A stretch of DNA of 55,155 nt, taken from assembly GCA_009779925.1 (NCBI GenBank), contig WRAZ01000011.1:1-55155 (forward strand), read 5' to 3'. Under the pieces are notes generated by a model that was not told where the DNA came from, did not search any database, and was given only the letters and a program-made list of their open reading frames with translations. This document shows positions 34,081-41,575 of this stretch, piece after piece. This stretch comes from Chitinivibrionia bacterium (GTDB taxonomy: Bacteria; Fibrobacterota; Chitinivibrionia; Chitinivibrionales; Chitinivibrionaceae). The position numbers and the translations under genes were made by a program. Positions within the stretch are counted from its first letter, which is position 1. The number at the start of each line of letters is the position of its first letter.

Positions 34081-35210
34081 GTTTGAGTATTGACGAAAAA
34101 TTAGAACATTTGTTGAAATACGCAAAATTGCAAGGTTTTGTGGGCATTTCGCAAATAGAAGAAATAGCCGACAATGTTGAGAATGATGAAAATATTTTGC
34201 GCCAAAAATTGACGGACGCAGGCGTTGAGATAAACGTTTTTTTGCGCACTCCAACACCAAAATTCGGATACAGAACAGCTGTATATCACGATAAAAAAAG
34301 GACTTCTTTCTCTCTGACAACCCGAATTGACGAAAAAGGAAACACTTCTATTTTAACTCCGCAAAAAGAAAAAGAATTATTCCAAAAAATGACTTACGCA
34401 CGCAATGAAATTTTGAAATACGACTCCGAAAACACTGAAATCAGCGAAAGCGCACAAGCAAAACGTAATAGTATGAAAGAAGAATATTCCACATATAAAC
34501 GTGAAATAATAGAGGCAAACATCCGCCTTGTTTTCAGTATTGCAAAGGAATACAGCGCCGCACACAAAGGAATTTTAGACATAAGCGACATAATTCAGGA
34601 GGGAAATATAGGACTTATAGACGCGGTCGAAAGCTTTGACTGCGAGCGAGGAATTAAATTTTCGTCTTGGGCGGTTTGGTATATCCGAAGGCAAATTTGG
34701 ACAGCGGTAAATTCTTTTAAGAAGGGTGTTTATGTACCTGCAAAGACATCCACACAATTACATAAAATTTCGATTTTTGAGGAAAGATACAAGGCGCAAA
34801 AAGGCGAAAACCCGTCTGTTTACGAAATTGCAGAAGAACTTGGCTTAAAAGAAAAACATATAATGGCGCTTTTGGCTTATGATTTCGGCGAACTAAGTCA
34901 ATCCAACGAATTTGCAGGTATTTGTTTTAACGATTTAGAAAAAGCTGACGAGCAAACAAACGACCCTTTCAACATTTTGGCGCAGAGAGTGCTTAAAGAA
35001 AACATAGACAAAATGCTGTGCGAAATTCCCGAAAGAGAGAGGCAAATGCTGATACTCTACTTCGGTTTATCGCCCGACAAAGAGCCGATGAATATGGCGC
35101 AAATAGGAACTATGTTCGAAATATCACGCGAAAGAGTGCGGCAGATTATAGATAATTCGTTAGAACAAATGAAAAAGCGCCAAAACACGCTGATAAAAGA
35201 ATATCGCTGA
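34077..35210 (+). CDS. RpoD-like sigma-70 family factor
   Basis: 377 residues, start overlapping the dnaG stop. A region 1.1-like N-terminus; region 2 at about 145-215 ('ANIRLVFSIAKEYS', 'DIIQEGNIGLIDAVESFDCERGIKFSSWAVWYIRRQI'); region 3 near 'PSVYEIAEELGLKEK'; region 4 at about 315-370 ('IPERERQMLILYFGL', 'ISRERVRQIIDNSLEQMK'). Placement after dnaG, as in the macromolecular-synthesis operon, favours the primary sigma. Region 2.4 departs from the usual primary-sigma 'YATWWIRQAI' text, so an alternative sigma is possible. Confidence 0.85.
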   Translation: MSLSIDEKLEHLLKYAKLQGFVGISQIEEIADNVENDENILRQKLTDAGVEINVFLRTPTPKFGYRTAVYHDKKRTSFSLTTRIDEKGNTSILTPQKEKELFQKMTYARNEILKYDSENTEISESAQAKRNSMKEEYSTYKREIIEANIRLVFSIAKEYSAAHKGILDISDIIQEGNIGLIDAVESFDCERGIKFSSWAVWYIRRQIWTAVNSFKKGVYVPAKTSTQLHKISIFEERYKAQKGENPSVYEIAEELGLKEKHIMALLAYDFGELSQSNEFAGICFNDLEKADEQTNDPFNILAQRVLKENIDKMLCEIPERERQMLILYFGLSPDKEPMNMAQIGTMFEISRERVRQIIDNSLEQMKKRQNTLIKEYR

Positions 35211-35212
35211 AA

Positions 35213-35932
35213 TCAGTTAGGCAAAAACCGTCTGAAACCCGAAAGATACTTTCCCCAGTAAATGTCGTTGAGCGGATTTATGGCAACTCCTCTTGTTGAT
35301 GAGGAGTGAATAAAAGTTCCGTCGCCCAAATAAATTCCTACGTGGTTAATTCGGTTGCGGTTGCGCGGATTTACAAAGAAAACCAAATCGCCCTTTCTTA
35401 TATTGTTGCGTGCAACCCGCGTTCCTCTGTCATACATCGTTTGAGCGTTGGTGCGTGCAAAATCGGTATGTCCCAAATCCTGATAAACCCGCCACACAAA
35501 TCCCGAGCAATCAAATCCGTTTCGGGTGCTTCCGCCGAAAAGATACGGGACGCCGAGGTATCTTTCGGCGGCGCGCCTTATTCTTCCCTGACGAGGACTT
35601 TGCACTGTTTCGCGATTTTCTTCTTGTGGTGGCGGAGGTTGCCTGTGTCTTACCTCAAAAACAGCTGTTTGCTCGGCAACTGCGACAATTTCCTGCAACA
35701 CCAAAGTATCTTCTTGTACCGATACGTTTGCCGCTTGATTTTGTCGGACTTGTTCTCGATTAAAGGACGGGCGAATTCTGCCGCTTACGTGTATTTCTCT
35801 GATATAATTCTCGTCGAAAGACGGACGAACATTTCTGCCTTGCAAAGTGCAACCGCTTAATATAAAAAACGCAAGAAAAAAGATTTGTTTAGTTATTGCT
35901 TTTTTCCAATTCTTTGGAGACGGCATAGGCAT
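35213..35932 (-). CDS. NlpC/P60 family lipoprotein, probable peptidoglycan endopeptidase
   Basis: 239 residues. Lipobox FILSGC with Cys28, an Arg/Gln/Pro-rich linker, then the NlpC/P60 domain from about residue 118. Catalytic triad: Cys142 (GFDCSGFVW), His197 (NHVGIYLG), His209 (FIHSSS). It would cleave peptide cross-links or stem peptides of peptidoglycan. The start overlaps the end of gatA by 44 bases; only the methionines at 1 and 3 precede the signal peptide, so the overlap is real. Its stop lies two bases from the stop of the convergent sigma gene. Confidence 0.92.
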   Translation of the reverse strand: MPMPSPKNWKKAITKQIFFLAFFILSGCTLQGRNVRPSFDENYIREIHVSGRIRPSFNREQVRQNQAANVSVQEDTLVLQEIVAVAEQTAVFEVRHRQPPPPQEENRETVQSPRQGRIRRAAERYLGVPYLFGGSTRNGFDCSGFVWRVYQDLGHTDFARTNAQTMYDRGTRVARNNIRKGDLVFFVNPRNRNRINHVGIYLGDGTFIHSSSTRGVAINPLNDIYWGKYLSGFRRFLPN

Positions 35933-37310
35933 ATTCTCCTTTGAAATTCGGCGCCATTATCTGTATTCCTATCGGCAACCCGTCGATTTTACCCATTGGA
36001 AGCGCAACGGCAGGACAACCCACCAAGTTTGCGGAAACTACATATTTATCGTTGAGATACATCTGCACAGGGTCTAAAATTTCTCCGATTTTGAACGCAG
36101 GGGTCGGCGTTATAGGCGACAAAATAATATCGCATTCTGCAAACGCTTTATTGAAATCGGCAATTATAAGCGAGCGAATTCGAGCCGCCTGCAAATAATA
36201 TGCCTCGTATTGCCCCGAGCTTAAAAAGTAAGTTCCGAGCATTATTCTGCGCTTTACTTCCTCGCCTAATCCTTGGGCGCGCGTAAGTTTATACATTTCG
36301 TCGAGCGTCTTTGCTTCCTTGCTTCTATAACCGAAACGAACACCGTCAATGCACGACATATTTGATGACGCTTCCGCCGTCGCTAAAACGCAATATGCGG
36401 AAACCGAATGCTCTGTGTTTTCGAGGGAAATATCCACGAATTTTGCGCCGTTGTCTTTTAGATATTTTACTTTTTCGTCAAAAAGCGCGCGAACATTTTG
36501 CGGTAAATCGCTCGTTAAATATTCTTTCGGCAGACCTATAACTGCACCGTTTATTTCTTTTTTAGCAAATCCTACGAATGCTTTCTGACAATTTGTAGCA
36601 TCTCTCTTGTCGGCGGTGGCAATTACCTGAAGCAAATATTTTGCGTCATCAATCGAATTTGCCATAGGACCTACTTGGTCAAACGACGAAGCAAGCGCGC
36701 TTACTCCGTATCGGCTGACAAGCCCGTAAGTCGGTTTTACTGATACTACTCCGCAAAAAGACGCAGGCTGACGAATTGAGCCGCCCGTGTCGCTTCCCAA
36801 CGCCAAAGGCACCATTCCTGCCGCAATTGCCGCGGCGCTTCCGCCCGAACTTCCGCCGGAAACTCTTGTTAAATCATACGGATTTTTCACACAGCCGAAG
36901 AATGACGTTTCGTTGCTTGAGCCCATTGCAAATTCGTCCATATTTGTTTTTCCGACGATGATTGCGCCTGCTTTTTTGAGTTCTTCTATGACGTGCGCGT
37001 CGAAAGTCGGTATATAGTTTTCGAGCATTTTTGAGCCGCAGGTTGTGCGAATTCCTTTTGTGGAAATATTATCTTTTACGGCAATCGGAATTCCGCATAA
37101 AGACATTTTTTTCTTTTCGGCGGGACTTAATTTATCCAATTCGGAAGCGGTTTTGCGAGCATAATCGTCGCAAATCGTAATAAATGCGTTTATTTCGCCG
37201 TTTTTCTCGTTAATTATTTTAAGCGATTTTTCGACAAGCGATATTGCCGTTATCTCGCCGCTTTGTACCGATTTTACAACTTCTTCGACACTATTTTCAA
37301 AAAAACTCAT
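35889..37310 (-). CDS. gatA: Glutamyl-tRNA(Gln)/aspartyl-tRNA(Asn) amidotransferase subunit A
   Basis: 473 residues. Amidase-signature family with the Ser-cis-Ser-Lys triad at Lys79 ('IAVKDN'), Ser154 ('SGGSSGGSAAA') and Ser178 ('GSDTGGSIRQP'), the same numbering as well-studied GatA. Releases ammonia from glutamine for transamidation of mischarged tRNA with GatB and GatC (not in this window). Upstream gene of a reverse-strand pair with the NlpC lipoprotein. Confidence 0.97.
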   Translation of the reverse strand: MSFFENSVEEVVKSVQSGEITAISLVEKSLKIINEKNGEINAFITICDDYARKTASELDKLSPAEKKKMSLCGIPIAVKDNISTKGIRTTCGSKMLENYIPTFDAHVIEELKKAGAIIVGKTNMDEFAMGSSNETSFFGCVKNPYDLTRVSGGSSGGSAAAIAAGMVPLALGSDTGGSIRQPASFCGVVSVKPTYGLVSRYGVSALASSFDQVGPMANSIDDAKYLLQVIATADKRDATNCQKAFVGFAKKEINGAVIGLPKEYLTSDLPQNVRALFDEKVKYLKDNGAKFVDISLENTEHSVSAYCVLATAEASSNMSCIDGVRFGYRSKEAKTLDEMYKLTRAQGLGEEVKRRIMLGTYFLSSGQYEAYYLQAARIRSLIIADFNKAFAECDIILSPITPTPAFKIGEILDPVQMYLNDKYVVSANLVGCPAVALPMGKIDGLPIGIQIMAPNFKGEYAYAVSKELEKSNN

Positions 37311-37325
37311 ATTTGCCTCGCAATT

Positions 37326-37616
37326 TTACTTAAACCAACGGTATGCCCACAGCGAAACTATGACGCCTACTATAGACATTGTATTTATGTTCATTTCAAA
37401 ACCGAACTGAAATTTTATCGCCTGAATGTCAACGGAAACAGGATAAGGATATCCCGCCGATATAGGCAAGAAATTGAATAAGAACAAATCTCTGACAACG
37501 TTCGCGTCTCCAGGGATTTGACCTATAAGCAAGCCCAAATAACTTCCGATGATAAGCCCTATTACACTAACGAAAACAAGTGTAGATAATTTTTTTTCCA
37601 CAAGCAATTTTGGCAT
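37326..37616 (-). CDS. DUF4321 family membrane protein
   Basis: 96 residues from an ATG with GGAG 8 bases upstream; the frame is open further but lacks another RBS. Two membrane helices ('LVFVSVIGLIIGSYLGLLIG' and 'INTMSIVGVIVSLWAYRWF') around 'FQFGFEMNIN', the usual DUF4321 layout. Function unknown. Fifteen bases upstream of gatA, so it is likely the first gene of a DUF4321-gatA-NlpC operon. Confidence 0.75.
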   Translation of the reverse strand: MPKLLVEKKLSTLVFVSVIGLIIGSYLGLLIGQIPGDANVVRDLFLFNFLPISAGYPYPVSVDIQAIKFQFGFEMNINTMSIVGVIVSLWAYRWFK

Positions 37617-37765
37617 AAACCAACTCCTTTTCTCAAAATTTTGACACAAAAATACTATATCGCGCAAACCGAATGCAAAAACTACCAATATTTTCCGACA
37701 AAAAAACAAAAGAACTTGGTGCAGATAGTATTTTCAGTAAAAATAAAGGAGAAAAACATAAAAAA

Positions 37766-38530
37766 ATGACCAACGAAGACTTTGACATCGCTTATGCCGT
37801 TTTAAAAGAGCATTTTGAGAACAACAAAACGCCCGTAATCGATTTAATGGCAATCGAAGACGGAGACCCGTACAAAATACTTGTCGGCTCAATCCTTTCG
37901 ACGCGCACAAAAGACGAAACCACATCAACTGCCTGCAAAAAACTGTTTGAAAAAGCGGATAATCTTGAAAAATTGGCGACGCTTTCTACCGAAGAAATCG
38001 AAAAACTGATTTTTCCCGTTGGGTTTTACAGAGAAAAAGCGAAAAACTTAAAGCAAATACCGCATATTGTTAACGAAAAATTCGGCGGCGTTATCCCAAA
38101 AACCATTGATGAACTACTTGAATTTCCCGGGGTCGGGCGAAAAGTTGCAAATTTGGTTGTCGCCGCCGCATTCAAATTACCCGCTATTTGCGTTGATACT
38201 CACGTTCACCGAATTTTTAATCGTCTCGGCTACATAAAAACAAAAAATCCGTTAGAAACCGAAATGGCGTTGCGAAAAAAGCTCCCCGAAAAATACTGGC
38301 TCGGCGTAAACGGATATATGGTATCTTACGGACAAAATATCTGCCGCCCGATTTCGCCCAAATGCGAGATTTGCAAAATATCGGAAATTTGTGAGTTTAC
38401 AAATAAAGAAACTTTGCAAAAATACCACAAAGCAATAAGCGAAACGCAGTTTGCGGGTCAAAGAGCAGGCATAACTCCCGAAATTATCAACGATGTTATT
38501 AAAGAGTATCGAAGAGAAAAGAGAATATAA
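37766..38530 (+). CDS. nth: Endonuclease III
   Basis: 254 residues, RBS AAGGAG. Helix-hairpin-helix 'LEFPGVGRKVANLV' with catalytic Lys126, catalytic Asp144 ('VDTHVHR'), and a [4Fe-4S] cluster from Cys193, Cys200, Cys203, Cys209 (C-x6-C-x2-C-x5-C). Removes oxidised pyrimidines and cleaves the AP site. The C-terminus runs about 40 residues past the cluster, longer than E. coli Nth (211). It is divergent from the DUF4321 gene. Confidence 0.96.
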   Translation: MTNEDFDIAYAVLKEHFENNKTPVIDLMAIEDGDPYKILVGSILSTRTKDETTSTACKKLFEKADNLEKLATLSTEEIEKLIFPVGFYREKAKNLKQIPHIVNEKFGGVIPKTIDELLEFPGVGRKVANLVVAAAFKLPAICVDTHVHRIFNRLGYIKTKNPLETEMALRKKLPEKYWLGVNGYMVSYGQNICRPISPKCEICKISEICEFTNKETLQKYHKAISETQFAGQRAGITPEIINDVIKEYRREKRI

Positions 38531-38540
38531 CAAAAAATAA

Positions 38541-38698
38541 TAGACTTCTTGCGAAATCATTGTAGGGGCGGGTTTCAAACCCGCCCTTTTACTGTATCAA
38601 ACACGAGATTAAACACAGGTGGGCGGTGATTTGGGCGGGTTTGAAACCCGCCCCTACAGAAAATCGTTCGCGTTTTTTTAGATTTCGCAAGAAGTCTA
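38541..38698. repeat. Composite palindrome: 18-bp inverted repeats around two REP elements
   Basis: TAGACTTCTTGCGAAATC (38541-38558) is the perfect reverse complement of 38681-38698. Inside are two REP palindromes in opposite orientation: one starting at 38561 (TGTAGGGGCGGG...) and one ending at 38658 (...CCCGCCCCTACA). The order is that of a BIME or a small mobile element. Confidence 0.85.
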
Positions 38699-38716
38699 AT
38701 ATTCTCCTCGTATATC

Positions 38717-38758
38717 AAAAAAAAGAACAGACGGCAACAACTCCGTCTGTTCTTTTTT
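38717..38758. terminator. Bidirectional terminator downstream of nth
   Basis: AAGAACAGACGG/CCGTCTGTTCTT stem with an eight-base loop, flanked by A and T runs. It is a near-copy of the flagellin terminator at 38925-38958. Confidence 0.8.
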
Positions 38759-38924
38759 GGATAAGGGACAAGCACAAAATAACAAAAAAAGTGCCTGTCC
38801 CTATGAAGATGGTGCAAAATAACAACAGAAAGCACCGCCCCCAATAGAGCGAATATAAAAACATGGAATACACTCGCTCCTTTTTTGGAGTTTGCGCAAC
38901 ATGGAGAGTGCGCTCCCTCCGATA

Positions 38925-38958
38925 AAGAACAGGCGGCAACAACTCCGCCTGTCCTTTT
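38925..38958 (-). terminator. Flagellin terminator
   Basis: On the reverse strand GGACAGGCGG/CCGCCTGTTC with an eight-base loop is followed by TTTAT, 28 bases after the flagellin stop. The loop sequence is shared with the hairpin at 38717. Confidence 0.75.
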
Positions 38959-38985
38959 GGAAAAATAACAAACTTAATATCCAAG

Positions 38986-40533
38986 TTATCTGAGCAGTGC
39001 CAACACGCCTTGTGTTGAAGCATTCGCTTGAGACAACATAGAAGTTGCAGACTGCACCAAAATCTGATTTGTGGTAAATTTGGAAGCTTCGCTCGCAAAA
39101 TCCACGTCTCTGATTTGGCTTTCCGCCGCTTGTTGGTTGACAATCGAGGTTGTAAGATTGTTAATCGTGCTTTCGAGACGATTAACCAACGCACCAATAT
39201 CCGAACGAGCGCGGCTTACTTCTTCAATCATATCGTCCAAAACCCCTATAGCGGCAATCGCACTATCGCCTGTAGAGCCGCCAATACTTGCCATTCCTTT
39301 TGCGAAAGTAATTGCCGTGTAGTCCACTGTGATAGAGTCCACTCCAACTACATCATTCGCACCAATCCACAAGTCTCTGCCGTTAAACATACTGTCGCCG
39401 CCTCTTGAGCGTGTGTCAAAAATCTGATGAGGTATATTACTCACACCATTGATATTAAATTCAGCCATATCCATCGCGGCGACTGCATCTCTTCCCTGTT
39501 TTCTAACAGCATCGAGCTGTGCATTGGTAAGCGTAAGGGCGGTTGTATTACCACCTGCGCCAAAGTCGTGCCCATCAACATCTACACCGGCACTTCTGAG
39601 AGCATTTCGCTGAGTTTCGCTCAAATCACCCAAGGCAGTTGTAGAAGCAATCGACAATCCGTTTACTCTATAATCAGAGTTACCCAATGTTCCAGCAGTA
39701 GTCCGAGTAATATTGGGGTTATTACCCAAGAACTCAAAACCACTGTTAAACGTAGCCCCTACTGCAGCATAACCTCTGTGTATTTGGGTAGTATCGGGAA
39801 TAGTGAGGACATTACTAGCCGCAGAAGCCAAGAGAGAGCGCTGTTCTACATCTCCCATCTGAGCGTCGATAATACTTGTAGCCATCGCTCGAATATCATT
39901 TCTCCAAGCAGTGTGCGCATCACTAAGAGCCCCCGGTATCCCACTATCCCGAGCGTCTTGTGCTGCCCGACTATTTTGAAAACTATGGACACCACCACCA
40001 GCATTTAACTGCCTCATAATATCTGTAGCCAATAACTCTATCGCATCATTTCTGAAATTTATCAAAGCATTAGCTCTTTCATTTCTATTTGTTAAAATCT
40101 CTTGGTTTGACGATTGAGGTCCTGTGAGTAATTTAATGCCGTTGAAGTTTGTTTCGTCGATAATTCTCTCGATTTCTTCTGCCAATGCCTGAAATTCAGA
40201 GTCCATATACGAACGCTCGGTTTCGCTGTAAGTGTTCGTTGATGCCTGAATTGCCAACTCTCTTTTGCGTTGCATAATGTTGTGCAACTCGTTCATTGCT
40301 CCTTCGGCAATGTTCAATGCGCTGATACCATCAAGCGCGTTTCTTTTTGCTTGTTGTGCCCCCCTTACCTGCGTTCTCAACCCTTCCGATAACGCCAAGC
40401 CTGCCGCGTCGTCGCTTGCTCTGTTAATTCTGAGACCCGTTGACAATTTTTCCAAATTGTTTGAAACTTGTCTGTTGTTCATAAACAAAGCACCTTGAGT
40501 GTGCAATGATGAAATGTTGTTGTTAATACGCAT
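38986..40533 (-). CDS. Flagellin
   Basis: 515 residues, RBS AAGGAGG. N-terminal D0/D1 'MRINNNISSLHTQGALFMNN' and 'LEKLSTGLRINRASDDAAGLA', then 'AEGAMNELHNIMQRKRELAIQA'; C-terminal 'ARSDIGALVNRLESTINNL' and 'AASKF...QILVQSATSMLSQANAS', ending LALLR. The central 150-400 region is a variable surface domain. It forms the flagellar filament after export by the flagellar type III pathway. It implies a motile species; no other flagellar gene is in the window. A candidate sigma-28 promoter with CAAG repeats precedes it. Confidence 0.96.
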   Translation of the reverse strand: MRINNNISSLHTQGALFMNNRQVSNNLEKLSTGLRINRASDDAAGLALSEGLRTQVRGAQQAKRNALDGISALNIAEGAMNELHNIMQRKRELAIQASTNTYSETERSYMDSEFQALAEEIERIIDETNFNGIKLLTGPQSSNQEILTNRNERANALINFRNDAIELLATDIMRQLNAGGGVHSFQNSRAAQDARDSGIPGALSDAHTAWRNDIRAMATSIIDAQMGDVEQRSLLASAASNVLTIPDTTQIHRGYAAVGATFNSGFEFLGNNPNITRTTAGTLGNSDYRVNGLSIASTTALGDLSETQRNALRSAGVDVDGHDFGAGGNTTALTLTNAQLDAVRKQGRDAVAAMDMAEFNINGVSNIPHQIFDTRSRGGDSMFNGRDLWIGANDVVGVDSITVDYTAITFAKGMASIGGSTGDSAIAAIGVLDDMIEEVSRARSDIGALVNRLESTINNLTTSIVNQQAAESQIRDVDFASEASKFTTNQILVQSATSMLSQANASTQGVLALLR

Positions 40534-40612
40534 AAAAGCCTCCTTGCTTTTGCCGCCTTAGCGGCTTCGTTTATATTGTTTTTTAGTAGCACTTCCTTGG
40601 CTACATTTTGAA

Positions 40613-40644
40613 ATATCGTCCTTGCTTGCTTGCTTGAAACTTTA
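40613..40644 (-). promoter_or_regulatory. Candidate sigma-28 flagellin promoter with CAAG-repeat spacer
   Basis: On the reverse strand TAAAGTTT (40644-40637) is a perfect sigma-28 -35 and GACGATAT (40620-40613) matches six of eight bases of the -10 (GCCGATAA). The 16-base spacer is exactly four CAAG units; the usual spacer is 11. Transcription from it would give a leader of about 70 bases. Confidence 0.5.
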
Positions 40645-40687
40645 GTGTTTTGTTAAAAAAGACTAAAGTTTCAAGCAAGCAAGCAAG
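40621..40687. repeat. 26-bp perfect inverted repeat carrying CTTG repeats
   Basis: 40621-40646 (four CTTG units then AAACTTTAGT) is the exact reverse complement of 40662-40687, with a 15-base loop. The left arm is the -35 and spacer of the candidate flagellin promoter. As RNA it would form a very stable hairpin; on the forward strand a T-rich stretch follows. Confidence 0.95.
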
Positions 40688-40930
40688 TGTTTTTGAGATT
40701 TTTTTGCATTTTCTTCCGCTTGGCTGTGGGAGTTCGGCTAAATTGAAGGAAAAAGACTTTTTTTTTATTTTTTTGTTTTTTTTTGAAAAGATTGAAAAAA
40801 AATTTGCGTTTAAAAGCGGAAAAAAACTATTTTCAGCATTATTGCATCGCTGAAAAGACAACGGAAATTCCCCGTTTTTATTTTGTTTTATGTATTATAA
40901 TAATATTATGGTGATTTTGCCGGTTGTTAT

Positions 40931-41452
40931 TTACCGAATATCTGTGATTTTATCGAAACGCAGTTTTTTATTTTCGCGAGGAAATTGTGTTTCGGCGGAA
41001 TATCCAAGCGCAACAATAGAAAGTACTCGGTGATTGGCAGGAATGTTAAGAAGTTCCTGAACATATTTTTCGGCGGTAGTATCATTATTGTGATTTCGCC
41101 CCCTTACTTGCACCCAGCAACTTCCAAGTCTCAAAGAGTGTGCCGCCAATTGCAGAATTATGGATGAAATGGAGGCGTCCTCAATCCAGACGTCGCAGAT
41201 ATTTTCGTCGCCGCAGATTACTACCGCCAATTTTGCGCCGTTTATAAGCGCCGAGCCGTCTTCCTTGCAGTGTGCCAATTTTTGAAGCAGTGCAGGGGTA
41301 TGAACAAAATAGAAATTCCACGTGTCGCGGTTCCTTGAAGTGGGCGAGTAAAGCAACGCTTCTTTTAGCGCGGCAATATCGGTTTGCGAAATATCTTTAT
41401 CGCCAAATTTTCTTACACTCTTGCGAGTTTTTATAGTTTCTATCGTTTCCAT
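40931..41452 (-). CDS. Nitroreductase family protein
   Basis: 173 residues from the ATG at 41452, which begins the conserved 'METIETIKTRKSVRKFGDKDIS'. The upstream frame is open but non-conserved, and the RBS is poor. FMN-binding pattern: R-(S)-(V)-R near the start, 'LLYSPTSRNRDTWNFYFV' and the late 'LGSCWVQV' and 'VALGYSAE'. Such proteins reduce nitro compounds, quinones or flavin with NAD(P)H; the substrate is unknown. Short for the family but complete. Confidence 0.85.
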   Translation of the reverse strand: METIETIKTRKSVRKFGDKDISQTDIAALKEALLYSPTSRNRDTWNFYFVHTPALLQKLAHCKEDGSALINGAKLAVVICGDENICDVWIEDASISSIILQLAAHSLRLGSCWVQVRGRNHNNDTTAEKYVQELLNIPANHRVLSIVALGYSAETQFPRENKKLRFDKITDIR

Positions 41453-41575
41453 ACATATAAAAATATTATATAGCAATAAACAAAAACAAGAAAAATGTGT
41501 TTTTTTGATTTTGTGCCGCGAAAATAAAGTATTTTTACCGGCGTTAAACAATACAATGCATTGTGGAGAAGTGTT

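Larger units (their letters stand above)
38531..38985. other. 455-base region of nested palindromes and terminators
   Basis: No gene is visible. It contains a composite palindrome of two REP elements inside a larger inverted repeat (38541-38698), a hairpin of GACGG type (38717-38758), a GGGACA/TGTCCC hairpin (38765-38804) and the flagellin terminator (38925-38958). Confidence 0.7.
40534..40930. other. Spacer between flagellin and nitroreductase genes
   Basis: No gene is visible. The part nearest flagellin holds its RBS, a possible sigma-28 promoter and a 26-bp perfect inverted repeat; the rest is A/T-rich and without hairpins of note. Confidence 0.65.
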
